A DNA stretch of 64,000 nucleotides from Streptomyces camponoticapitis (GTDB lineage: Bacteria; Actinomycetota; Actinomycetes; Streptomycetales; Streptomycetaceae), in NCBI RefSeq assembly GCF_014646115.1, contig NZ_BMMV01000029.1, positions 1 to 64,000 of the forward strand. Direction: 5' to 3'. This document shows positions 8,321 to 15,912 of the stretch, piece by piece. Below the pieces are notes generated by a model. That model was not told where the DNA came from. It was given only the letters and a program-made list of their open reading frames with translations, and made no database searches. The first letter of the stretch is position 1, and each line of letters begins with the position of its first letter. A program made the position numbers and the translations under genes.

Positions 8321-9814
8321 CTAGGACGATCCCTCGCCTTCCGCCTCTTCGGTGCCCGCGGCCCGCAGCTCCGCAGAGAGTTCGGGATCATTGAGGCGCG
8401 ATGCCGACTCTTTGGGGCGGGCATCAATCAGGATGCCGGTGATTTTTTTGCCCGATGTTTCAGATACCAGGGCAGCCGCCTTTTCGATCTTCTTGACAAC
8501 GTCAGGGTGACAGTGTGCGTCCGTGTACCCGATGGCTACAAAGAAGCCTCTGGCAACCTCCTCGGATACCTGGTACTGCGGCTGCTGGGCAAGAACGCCA
8601 TCCCAAAACTTGGAGTTGCGAACTAGCTTCATTTCGATCAGCGCCCTGCTGCTCCAGCCCTGCGAGAACTTGAAATCCACGGGCCCTCGGCCTGCATTGG
8701 ATTCGCCCGTGAGGTCAATCTCGTTTGCGCGGCAATAGTGGATAACGGAGCTCCGGAAAAGCGCTTGAGCTGCTCGTTCTTCACGCGCATGATTCTTGTA
8801 CCAGAGTAGTTGCCAGGCGTCTTGTTCCTCGATTCCATGTTTGAAGGAATCGAGGACCGTCTGAAGAAATTGCTCGAACTGCTCAGGGGTCTGCGGCGCG
8901 AAACTCAAAGCTGTGCTCGGCGTGAGGGTTGAGCCCATTTCGTACCACTTCACGACGAGGTTTGGGTCGTCTGCGAGGGAATAGGGCTCTTTGCTCTCCT
9001 CCTCCAGCTTCTTGAGATACAGGGCGACGACGTCAGGGTTCTGGCGAGCAAGCTTCGCCTTGTCTCTGCGGGAGACATTGCGAGCGATGTCGAACGTCAG
9101 GTCGCCGCGCAGTTCGGCGGACTCCGAGGACCATGCGTAGGTCCAAAAGCCGTCTGGGCTAGCGACGGGGATCTGACGGAGAAATCGTTCAGGCGTAAGG
9201 ATTACAGGGGCGTCGATATAGGGGTTTACCGGAAGGTCGCATTCCTGCGGCTTCCAGCGGCAAAACTCTCTATCCCAAGCGGCATTGGCTACCTTTGTGC
9301 GACGGGTGGGGATGTTGTGTCGGTGCGCAACCTGCTGAGTGTATCTGATGAAGTAACTTTTCAGGATGTTGCACACCATGTCACTCAGACGGTCTACTCC
9401 CATTCCTCCCTGAAATAGGGTCAACATCTCCATGTGGGCAATTCGATTGATGCCGAGGCCGGTCGCTACCTTCACGCCCTCCAGCATTTCTTCTTGCAGT
9501 CCTCGACCCGACCCGGAACCGTGCGGGGATCCTTCTGCCACCCCCAAGCAAAACTCGAAGGGCTCAGGGAAAAGGAGGAGTTTCTGGGCCTGTTTCCAGG
9601 AGATGTTTTGATCGTTCCCTCTGGAATCTTTGACTAGATTGAAAACCATTTCGAAGAAATCGATGAGATGGTCGTGGGATCCTGCCCAAATCCCTTCCTT
9701 TTCCTCCCAGATGAGGAAAGGGTCGATGAAGAGCTTCGTATCCGCAGGTAGATAGGTGTCGAACCAGTCATCCTCGGCTGTTACGGGCACATCAAAGATC
9801 TCACTGAAGCGCAT
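8321..9814 (-). CDS. PD-(D/E)XK-like nuclease protein, probable defence gene
   Basis: This 497-aa protein has no familiar name. It begins MRFSEIFDVPVTAEDDWFD, followed by LFIDPFLIW. Near the C-terminus is a PD-(D/E)XK-type core: D380 in GRGPVDFKFSQG, then E394-M-K396 in RALIEMKLV, and further on hydrophobic strands (KKITGILIDAR). The start is the ATG at 9814, with GGGGGAGGGG just upstream. The gene reads visibly poorer in GC than its neighbours, with T and A runs and codons such as ATT, ATA and TTT, which suggests recent transfer. It lies directly upstream of the DUF2075 helicase on the same strand. A nuclease-plus-helicase pair of this kind suggests anti-phage function, which is inference. 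Confidence 0.6.
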   Translation of the reverse strand: MRFSEIFDVPVTAEDDWFDTYLPADTKLFIDPFLIWEEKEGIWAGSHDHLIDFFEMVFNLVKDSRGNDQNISWKQAQKLLLFPEPFEFCLGVAEGSPHGSGSGRGLQEEMLEGVKVATGLGINRIAHMEMLTLFQGGMGVDRLSDMVCNILKSYFIRYTQQVAHRHNIPTRRTKVANAAWDREFCRWKPQECDLPVNPYIDAPVILTPERFLRQIPVASPDGFWTYAWSSESAELRGDLTFDIARNVSRRDKAKLARQNPDVVALYLKKLEEESKEPYSLADDPNLVVKWYEMGSTLTPSTALSFAPQTPEQFEQFLQTVLDSFKHGIEEQDAWQLLWYKNHAREERAAQALFRSSVIHYCRANEIDLTGESNAGRGPVDFKFSQGWSSRALIEMKLVRNSKFWDGVLAQQPQYQVSEEVARGFFVAIGYTDAHCHPDVVKKIEKAAALVSETSGKKITGILIDARPKESASRLNDPELSAELRAAGTEEAEGEGSS

Positions 9815-9934
9815 GACCCCTCCCCCATAGCAAGGAGTGATGAGTCTGCCACTCGGTGTGTCTGTTGGGTAGGGTGCGGGCTAGTGGAGGTCAACCCGGC
9901 AGGTTCGACCCCACCTCCCCTTCTCCCATCCCGT

Positions 9935-10059
9935 CTGCCGTCGACCCACACGAACATGGAGCGGGCGCGGCATCGGGCGTTCAGGTCGTTCGTGCAGCGG
10001 CGCGCTTCACCCAGACGCCCGGTGCCGTGTCTACTCGGCTTGTCCTGGGTCGACGGCAG
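9935..10059. repeat. 14-bp perfect inverted repeat, 97 bp apart
   Basis: CTGCCGTCGACCCA (9935-9948) recurs inverted as TGGGTCGACGGCAG (10046-10059), with partial similarity continuing outside both arms. It lies in the 351-bp gap (9815-10165) between the nuclease start and the methyltransferase end, where I see no gene. It may be a small mobile remnant or an extended stem at the 3' end of the methyltransferase transcript. Confidence 0.55.
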
Positions 10060-10165
10060 AGCAGATGGAACCCCGCCCATCGGCTGGACGCTCCCCAACC
10101 TGCGATCGATAAGTCTCATGTCTGAAAGCGATGGAAAGGGCTGAGCGGATTGGCGAGCGTTGTTG

Positions 10166-10987
10166 TCAGTGGTTGATACCAGCGGGAGCCTTGCCTAGCG
10201 CCAGTAGGTGCGAGCTAGCTGCGAGGAGTTCCGGGTACGGCTCTGCCATGCGTGCCGCTTCCATGGCTGAGGCAATCAGCTCATCCGTCGGGCCCTCGCC
10301 CGGCTGCTGTTCCGCTGCCTTCACGAGCGACCAAGCGGGTCCCTCAATACCGAAGACCTGCACGTCCGTCAGTCCGGAAGCCATCAACTCCGCTACAAGA
10401 TCCTCGGCGCGATGGAAGTAGGACAGGGCGAACCCTCGCACCCCGTCATAGACAGCCGTCTCAAGGATCTTGGCTACGGAGTCATGAATCTGCTGGGTAT
10501 GTAGATGCGCGTACGTAACGTGCTCAAAGAGTGACGCATAGCGGTTGATGGCGGCAGCAGCGACCAGACCGCCCGGCTTCACTACGCGGAATGCTTCCGC
10601 CAGGGCTTTACCCCGATCGTCAGGGTTTGGCAGGTGATAGAGCGGCCCAAGGAGCTGCACAACGTCGAAGCTGTTGTCTGGCTCGCGCAGGTCGCGTGCG
10701 TCCCCTACAGACGCCGTGCACACGGCCGACGCGCTCTCGACGTGGCGAGGCACCGGGTCCACCAGCGTGACGTCGTAGCCGTCTTTCACCAGCCATTCAG
10801 CATGAATCCCAGTCGCCCCGCCCACGTCGAGAACGCGTGCTGGCGCGGGAGGCAAGAAGCGTCGGAGGAGTTCTTGGGTCCTGACCAGCTCCATGCGTCC
10901 GTCTGCCGAGCTACGCAGGCGGCTGTCCTCGTTCACTGTCTCGCCGTAGAACCGCATCACGGAGGGAGCCAATTCGAGATTCGACAT
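10166..10987 (-). CDS. class I SAM-dependent methyltransferase
   Basis: This 273-aa protein has a Rossmann methyltransferase core. Motif I is VLDVGGATG (52-60), with acidic D77 ending beta 2 (VTLVDP), then GDARDL and DSFDVVQLLGPLYHL; RVVKPGGLV follows. It resembles small-molecule or ubiE-type methyltransferases, not DNA methyltransferases, since no DPPY or PCQ motif is present. The start is the ATG at 10987, because upstream in-frame ATGs would run into the divergent regulator. A good promoter (10994-11022) puts transcription about at the start codon, so the mRNA is probably leaderless. It is divergent from a GntR regulator and probably controlled by it. The substrate is unknown. Confidence 0.8.
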   Translation of the reverse strand: MSNLELAPSVMRFYGETVNEDSRLRSSADGRMELVRTQELLRRFLPPAPARVLDVGGATGIHAEWLVKDGYDVTLVDPVPRHVESASAVCTASVGDARDLREPDNSFDVVQLLGPLYHLPNPDDRGKALAEAFRVVKPGGLVAAAAINRYASLFEHVTYAHLHTQQIHDSVAKILETAVYDGVRGFALSYFHRAEDLVAELMASGLTDVQVFGIEGPAWSLVKAAEQQPGEGPTDELIASAMEAARMAEPYPELLAASSHLLALGKAPAGINH

Positions 10988-10993
10988 GGTCGC

Positions 10994-11022
10994 AGTATCG
11001 TGTGTACCGGTGGACCAGTCCA
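10994..11022 (-). promoter_or_regulatory. methyltransferase promoter overlapped by a GntR-type operator
   Basis: On the minus strand TGGACT (complement of 11017-11022), a 17-bp spacer and GATACT (complement of 10994-10999) form a good promoter just before the methyltransferase start. The spacer contains an imperfect inverted repeat, plus-strand ACCGGTGGACCAGTCC (11006-11021). The same ACCGGT/GGTCCA half-sites recur in the palindromes at 11777 and 11875. Confidence 0.6.
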
Positions 11023-11043
11023 GCGTGCGGAAGAGGAAGAACC

Positions 11044-11760
11044 ATGGCTGTACTGAAGTATGAGGAGATCGCCGAGTCTCTGCGCGCCCGTATCGCCGCT
11101 GGTGAGTTCGCCCCTGGGGCCACGATCCCATCCGGTCGGGACCTGGCCGAGCAGTGGGACGTGTCACGGGCGACTGCTATCAAGGCCGTGGATGTGCTAC
11201 GCAACGACGGTGTGGTCGTCGCCAAGCAGGGCACCGGCTTCGTCGTCACGGAGGCACCTGTGGCGCGCCCTGCCGGCGCTCGCCGTGCCGGGTCAGCGCG
11301 CATTTTGGGGGGAATGCCGTTCCTGCGCGTCGGTACGCCCGACTGGGCAGAGCCTCCCGCCCGTGTCGCTGCCGCGCTCGGTCTCCCTCCCGGATTGCCG
11401 ACGCTGCGACGCATCCGCATCCTCCAGCGCCCGGACGGAACCCCTAATAGCTGCGTAGAGGCGTGGTTCCCACCGGAAATCGCGGAGGCAGGACCACGCC
11501 TTACCGACACCGCCCCCATCGCCGAAGGCACGACACGCTATGTCCGTCGGCAGACCGGACGGTTCCCGGTCGAGGGAGTGGACGTCACTACAGTGCGGCT
11601 CGCTACGGACGTGGAGGCGGACCGCTTGGGAGTGCCGGTAGCTACTCCGGTCGCCGTACTCCTGCACACGGCCCACGATCAGCAAGGGCGACCGCTGGTC
11701 TGCGAGGAAGGGGTCACCCCCTCCACGTTTTTCGAGCAGGTGGACACCTACGCGATGTAG
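11044..11760 (+). CDS. GntR-family regulator (wHTH plus UTRA), probable transfer repressor
   Basis: This 238-aa protein has an N-terminal GntR winged helix (about 5-70): YEEIAESLRARIAAGEFAPG, then IPSGRDLAEQWDVSRATAIKAVDVL and GTGFVV. A UTRA-type ligand domain follows (about 95-235), with the end EEGVTPSTFFEQVDTYAM. The start is the ATG at 11044; the upstream in-frame TTG/GTG codons overlap the divergent promoter. In pSAM2-type elements the GntR protein KorSA represses the transfer and excision genes. This gene sits directly before the spd/tra operon and beside three related palindromes, so the same job is likely. Confidence 0.85.
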   Translation: MAVLKYEEIAESLRARIAAGEFAPGATIPSGRDLAEQWDVSRATAIKAVDVLRNDGVVVAKQGTGFVVTEAPVARPAGARRAGSARILGGMPFLRVGTPDWAEPPARVAAALGLPPGLPTLRRIRILQRPDGTPNSCVEAWFPPEIAEAGPRLTDTAPIAEGTTRYVRRQTGRFPVEGVDVTTVRLATDVEADRLGVPVATPVAVLLHTAHDQQGRPLVCEEGVTPSTFFEQVDTYAM

Positions 11761-11776
11761 GCAGGTTGTCAATTGA

Positions 11777-11806
11777 GCTGGACCGGTCCTCCGGTCCAGC
11801 TTTTTT
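11777..11806 (+). terminator. terminator of the GntR gene; stem also resembles the operator
   Basis: GCTGGACCGG (11777-11786), a 4-nt loop and CCGGTCCAGC (11791-11800) are followed by six T residues. This is a textbook intrinsic terminator. The stem carries the same CTGGACCGG/CCGGTCCAG arms as the palindrome at 11875, so it may also bind the regulator. Confidence 0.8.
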
Positions 11807-11874
11807 GTGACTTAAAACGTCGCCTGACCTGCAGTTTCTCGCACCACGGTCTCCTGGATTCGAATCTGTCACTT

Positions 11875-11900
11875 GACTGGACCGGTCCACCGGTCCAGTC
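11875..11900 (+). promoter_or_regulatory. putative GntR operator at the spd/tra operon promoter
   Basis: GACTGGACCGG (11875-11885) and CCGGTCCAGTC (11890-11900) form a perfect 11-bp inverted repeat with a 4-nt centre. It overlaps a TTGACT (11873-11878) that could be a -35 box. It lies between the GntR gene and the transfer operon, in the place expected for the operon operator. It shares half-sites with 11006-11021. Confidence 0.6.
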
Positions 11901-12347
11901 TCTTGGTGTGGCCATCGCCCAATCCGGAACTTTCGGGATCGGGCGATCAGGTCATGCCGACAACTCCATAGCGTGATCCACCGTGTTCTGACGGCCGTCA
12001 CTGCACCGGCCGGGGCGAGTGGAGACCAGTCGAGTCCTCCAGAGGGAGGGGCGACTCAAAAGAACGGATCTGCCCCGAAGGCGGGCACGCCGCGCGATGA
12101 GACCGAGAAGGCGATTCCTCGGGAGAGCGGGACAGAGGCGCAGATCCATATCGCGTACGACGGGCTGTCACCTCCCGCACAAGGTGGCCGGCGCGGCTAA
12201 GGGCCGCGCACCACGTTCTACCGCCCCGATGGTCGCAAGGCCGGGTTCGACTCCCGGCCGGGGCGCTCCACCCACGAACGGCGCGGCTCCGGTGCTCGAA
12301 CACCGGAGCCGCTTCGGGCCGTTCCCACCTGATGAGGAGTTCGACCC
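11901..12347 (+). other. long structured 5' leader of the spd/tra operon
   Basis: No protein gene is seen in these about 450 bp. The leader has several strong hairpins: GCGCGGC/GCCGCGC (12191-12209); a compact structure at about 12223-12264 in which GCCCCG pairs with CGGGGC around a tRNA-like T arm (CCGGG, TTCGACT, CCCGG at 12241-12257); and a perfect 12-bp stem GCGGCTCCGGTG/CACCGGAGCCGC (12283-12312). The last stem, which lacks a T tract, ends 35 bp before the first ATG. The T arm looks like a truncated tRNA, but I could not build a complete cloverleaf. Confidence 0.5.
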
Positions 12348-12638
12348 ATGAGAGTCATCGTTGCTGGTCATACGGCCGTTACGGCTGATGAGTTCGTTGA
12401 GCTTGCCCTGGGTACGCCGCTGGAGTTGTGGCTGGGTGTCGAGGGTGAGAGCGAGATGGAGCGGGCCGCCCGTGAGGATGCGGCGCGCGACATCCTCGCG
12501 GACGACCCCACGCTGGTGGACCGTGCGAGCACGGTTGCCGCGGAGACGATCGAGACGCTGGCGCCGGACCTGTTCAACGTCGTCACCCTGCCGCGCACTG
12601 CCCGCCGGGTCCGTGCGGGGAAGAGGACCGCAGCATGA
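12348..12638 (+). CDS. small AICE operon protein, unknown
   Basis: This 96-aa protein begins MRVIVAGHTAVTADEFVELAL, with an acidic helical centre and a basic end. The start is an ATG preceded by TGAGGAG. I recognise it only as a type of small protein that often opens spd/tra operons in Streptomyces elements. Its stop overlaps the next start by 4 bp, so the operon is translationally coupled. Confidence 0.7.
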   Translation: MRVIVAGHTAVTADEFVELALGTPLELWLGVEGESEMERAAREDAARDILADDPTLVDRASTVAAETIETLAPDLFNVVTLPRTARRVRAGKRTAA

Positions 12639-12976
12639 ACGCTCTCGCACTCACTGACCTGGATGTCCCGCTGCGGGCGCTCCGCACGCTGGCGGTCGAG
12701 TTCCCCGATCTGCCGGCGGTCGATGTGCAGGTGTCGCAGGTCTACCCGGACCGCCTGGAACTCTCGATCCACAACAACCTCACCGCGTTCGAGGCATGGC
12801 GGACCGCTCTTGGCATCAGCCCGGACGCCGTGGCCTGGCACGGGGAAGCCCGGATGTTCTGGCTTGAGGGCGTGACGACGTTCGCCGGCGCCGCTGTTCA
12901 CCTGACGGGCTTCGCGAAGCTCGAACAGCGCGTACCGGCCCCGCCCGAGCTGGTGGCGGCGGGGGGTTCGGCATGA
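12635..12976 (+). CDS. small AICE operon protein, unknown
   Basis: This 113-aa soluble protein has no recognised domain. A beta-rich centre (VDVQVSQVYPDRLELSIHN) and a WHGEARMFWLEG strand suggest a small alpha/beta fold. It overlaps both neighbours by 4 bp (ATGA), so it is part of the coupled transfer operon. No signal peptide or membrane segment is seen. Confidence 0.7.
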   Translation: MNALALTDLDVPLRALRTLAVEFPDLPAVDVQVSQVYPDRLELSIHNNLTAFEAWRTALGISPDAVAWHGEARMFWLEGVTTFAGAAVHLTGFAKLEQRVPAPPELVAAGGSA

Positions 12977-13851
12977 AGCCGTCTCCGACGCTGCACCGGC
13001 AGATCGCTGCCCTGCAAGGCATTCAGTCAGGGTTGACCAAGGTGTTGGTCGCGGTCGCGGTGGTGGCGTTGGCGTTCACCGCGACGAACGTGACGCTGTT
13101 CGCGATCGACCACCACATCTCGCCGTGGATCGCCTGGCTGCTCGATCCGATGGTCGCGGTCGCGCTGGGTGCGGTGCTGATCGTGGACGGGCAGTTGTCC
13201 GAGCACGGTGTCTACCCGTCCGGGTGGGCGACCGCGCTACGGTGGTTCGCCGGCCTGAGTACGTGGCTGATGAACTGCTGGGCGGCCCTGTGGCCGGCCG
13301 GAACCCCGTTCGGTGTGCCGCGCGACGTCGATCCCGCCGGGCTGCTGCTCCACTCCATCCCCCCGGTCCTTTTGATCGTTCTCGCTGAGGCGATCACGCA
13401 CTACCGACGCGCGATCCTCGCCCGGATCACGGAACTGCGCGCCCTGGTGGACACGCAGGAGACACCGGTGGACACCACCCCCGTCCACCCCGCCCCCGCG
13501 CCGGTATCCACCCCGTCCACCCCCACGCCCGTCGCGGCCCCCGCACCGGTAGCTGCGGAGCGGGAAGCGCTGGTCATCTGCGGTGGCGACCGGGTGTATG
13601 CACCCCTCGTTCCCCCGGTGTCCACCCCGGACCCGGAGGACGAGCCTGCCGTCTACAAACTGCCCGCCGATGAGGCGCTGAACGTGATCCGCACGTGCTG
13701 GACCATGGGGGAGACGATCTCTCAGGCCGCGGTGAAGTCCACCCGGTCCACCTCCTACGTCCACAAGGTCTACAAGCGCCTCAACGAGTCCGCAGCGGAC
13801 ACCGCGGACTCCGGTGCACGGCACCTCGCGGGCGTCGGCGGTGAGCGCTGA
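12973..13851 (+). CDS. DUF2637-like membrane protein (Spd type)
   Basis: This 292-aa protein has four predicted membrane helices (about 22-45, 53-72, 83-105, 121-142), then a proline/threonine-rich linker (about 160-200) and a cytosolic tail with an HTH-like segment (TISQAAVKSTRSTSYVHKVYKRL, about 250-272). The membrane part fits DUF2637, common in Streptomyces elements. Spd proteins spread plasmid DNA between hyphal compartments. The tail could bind DNA, which would link membrane and element DNA; this is inference. It overlaps the previous gene by 4 bp and the next by 1 bp. Confidence 0.75.
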   Translation: MKPSPTLHRQIAALQGIQSGLTKVLVAVAVVALAFTATNVTLFAIDHHISPWIAWLLDPMVAVALGAVLIVDGQLSEHGVYPSGWATALRWFAGLSTWLMNCWAALWPAGTPFGVPRDVDPAGLLLHSIPPVLLIVLAEAITHYRRAILARITELRALVDTQETPVDTTPVHPAPAPVSTPSTPTPVAAPAPVAAEREALVICGGDRVYAPLVPPVSTPDPEDEPAVYKLPADEALNVIRTCWTMGETISQAAVKSTRSTSYVHKVYKRLNESAADTADSGARHLAGVGGER

Positions 13852-14237
13852 TGTCGTACGCGTTCGGCAAGTGCTACGACCCCAACGGCGCCCGCCACGG
13901 CATACCTACCTTCCCCTGGAAGTACGCCCCGGACGGATACGCCACCCGCCGGCAGTTACGGGCCCGTGGACTTCGCCCCGGCGGTCAGCCTGTCGCCGCG
14001 CAGGTGATGCGCCGCTCCCGCCGCCGCAAATCGGGTGTGTCGGTCGCCTACCTGTACCGGATCGACCGCGCCAAGCCCGTACGCCCGATGACACCGGGCC
14101 GGCACGCGGCGCTCGCCAAGGCGATGCTCGCCCGTCGCACCTGCCCCAACTGCCGCACGGATGCCGGGTACTGCATCCCGCCCACGCTCGGCATGTGCGT
14201 GCCCTGCGCGTACCCCGAGGAACAGCGCGCCGCCTGA
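13851..14237 (+). CDS. RRQL-motif zinc-ribbon protein
   Basis: This 128-aa protein contains RRQLRARGLRPGGQ (about 33-46). Its C-terminal zinc ribbon is CPNCRTDAGYCIPPTLGMCVPC, quoted here in parts: CPNC, then a C after GY, then CVPC. It matches the RRQRL-motif zinc-binding proteins found beside spd and tra genes in actinobacterial elements. It starts within the stop of the previous gene (TGATG). Nucleic-acid binding is likely; its precise role is unknown. Confidence 0.75.
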   Translation: MSYAFGKCYDPNGARHGIPTFPWKYAPDGYATRRQLRARGLRPGGQPVAAQVMRRSRRRKSGVSVAYLYRIDRAKPVRPMTPGRHAALAKAMLARRTCPNCRTDAGYCIPPTLGMCVPCAYPEEQRAA

Positions 14238-14322
14238 ACCCACGTACGTACCGAGGCCCGACCGGCCACCTCTCACAGCAATCGGTCGGGCCTCCAGTCT
14301 CCCCTGAAGGAGCGCTCACAGC

Positions 14323-15912
14323 ATGACGGATACCAGTACGGAAGCGGTAGCGGCCCCCGCGGCTGCACCCCCTCCCACCAGTGAAAACACCCCCCCACCC
14401 GCACCCGCCCCGGCGCCTGCTGCTGACCAGGTGGGGCACACGGCGGGTGGTTGGCCGGTGGTGCCGCTCGCGATGACCGGCGCCAACTCCACCGCCGGGC
14501 TGATCGCCACCGCCGCACTCACCGGCGGCCCGATGGCCGCCGCGGTCGCAGCGACCGGCGCCGCAGTGCTCGGCACGGTCGCCGCGACCCGCAGTGCTCG
14601 CCAGTCCCGCACCACGCGCAAGCGCAACCCGTCGCAGAGCAGGGCGGGTTCGGCATCAGGTGCGTCGCCGCGCCGGACCGGTACCGGTGGACTCGGTGGT
14701 GTCCCGTCGCAATCCCGCCGCTCCGGACGTCCGGGCGCGGGCAGTGGCCGCGGCAGCGGGCCGAAGGGATCCGGACTCACCTCCCGTTCCGGCGGACTTG
14801 CAACCGGCTCCAAGTCCCGCACGGGCAAGGGCAAGCACGCCGCCGGGTCTGCCGGTGGTGGCCGTGGGGGACGTTCTCCGCTCGGCTCCGGCCGCACACC
14901 CTCGGGCCGGTTGGGGCAGGTCAAGGCGTTGCGGCAGGAGAGTAAGCAGCAGTCGCCGACCCGTTCCGCGGCCCGTTCGCAGGGCACTCAGGATCGTCGG
15001 AAGGTGGCGGATGCCCGCCGGGCGGCCAAGTCCGCGGCCCGCACCGCCCGTTCCGGGGGCAAGGGCGGCATCGGCCGTGCCGTGTCCAAGGGCATGGGGC
15101 AGGTCGGGCGGATGCGCGACGCCGCCGTCGGCAAGGCCCGTGCCGCGCGTGACCGGAGCGCTCAGAACAAGGTCGACGGCAAGCGGGCGTCGGTGCGGCA
15201 CGCCGCCGCGAGGCGTCGGGCTCGGTCTGCGTTGTGGCGTTCCGCGCTGCGAATGCAGGGCCGCCGCCTGCTCGCCGCGGCCCTGTCCGCGCCGCTCGGT
15301 GTGCTCGGCATGCTCACCACCCCGTTGGGCCGCAAGCTCGGCTGGCGGTGGCTGATGTATCCGGGCCGCCGCTTCTATCGGCGCCTGATGGGTGCCGCGC
15401 GGCTGGACCGCGAGGCACGTGACCGCGCCATCCGCGCTGCTCAGGACTGTGAGGAAGCCGTAGCCGATGCCGCGGCTGAGAGTGACGACGACGAGATCGG
15501 GGACCGCGTTCAGCGTCCCGCACAGCTCATCCCCGGCATTCCCGCCCCGTACGTGGAGGTTGTGAACGTGTCTGGTTTCCGGTTCGAAGAGGCCGCGGCC
15601 GAGATGGAGAACGCCGCCCGTTCCTACGACCCCGACGGGAGCATGGAGATCCTGGCCATGGTCGAGGGACTCCCGGAGGCGCTGCGGTCGGTGGCCAACA
15701 CCTTCCAGGTCCTCGCGGAGCGCTCCGACAGTGAGTTCCCGCTGGAGAAGGACGTCGCGCACGGCTTCGACGACGTCTTCCAGGTGCTCATGAACGCCGT
15801 GTCGGCGGCCGAGGACCTCGGCCCGCTGTTCCGGCAGGCGCACGAGGCGGACATCGCCCGCCACGAGGACCCCCGCAACGGCCCCGAGGCCGAGAAGGGC
15901 TGGAACGTCTGA
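14323..15912 (+). CDS. large basic Spd/Tra-operon protein, unknown
   Basis: This 529-aa protein has an Ala/Pro-rich start (1-40), a hydrophobic stretch (about 48-88, two possible membrane helices), then about 230 residues of very basic, Ser/Gly/Arg/Lys-rich low-complexity sequence. A second hydrophobic part follows (about 305-345), and a helical acidic C-terminal domain from about 370. The basic region suggests DNA or envelope binding. It directly precedes the traB-type gene with a 1-bp overlap, so it is probably a transfer partner. No named domain is recognised. The start ATG is preceded by TGAAGGAGCG. Confidence 0.65.
   Translation: MTDTSTEAVAAPAAAPPPTSENTPPPAPAPAPAADQVGHTAGGWPVVPLAMTGANSTAGLIATAALTGGPMAAAVAATGAAVLGTVAATRSARQSRTTRKRNPSQSRAGSASGASPRRTGTGGLGGVPSQSRRSGRPGAGSGRGSGPKGSGLTSRSGGLATGSKSRTGKGKHAAGSAGGGRGGRSPLGSGRTPSGRLGQVKALRQESKQQSPTRSAARSQGTQDRRKVADARRAAKSAARTARSGGKGGIGRAVSKGMGQVGRMRDAAVGKARAARDRSAQNKVDGKRASVRHAAARRRARSALWRSALRMQGRRLLAAALSAPLGVLGMLTTPLGRKLGWRWLMYPGRRFYRRLMGAARLDREARDRAIRAAQDCEEAVADAAAESDDDEIGDRVQRPAQLIPGIPAPYVEVVNVSGFRFEEAAAEMENAARSYDPDGSMEILAMVEGLPEALRSVANTFQVLAERSDSEFPLEKDVAHGFDDVFQVLMNAVSAAEDLGPLFRQAHEADIARHEDPRNGPEAEKGWNV

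Noticed and set aside
11777..11806. Pure operator rather than terminator
   Set aside because: The six T residues right behind the stem make termination the better call, though operator function cannot be excluded.
12135..12270. Complete tRNA gene in the spd/tra leader
   Set aside because: Only the T arm and a short enclosing stem can be formed. No acceptable anticodon arm with a 7-nt loop and no D arm were found.
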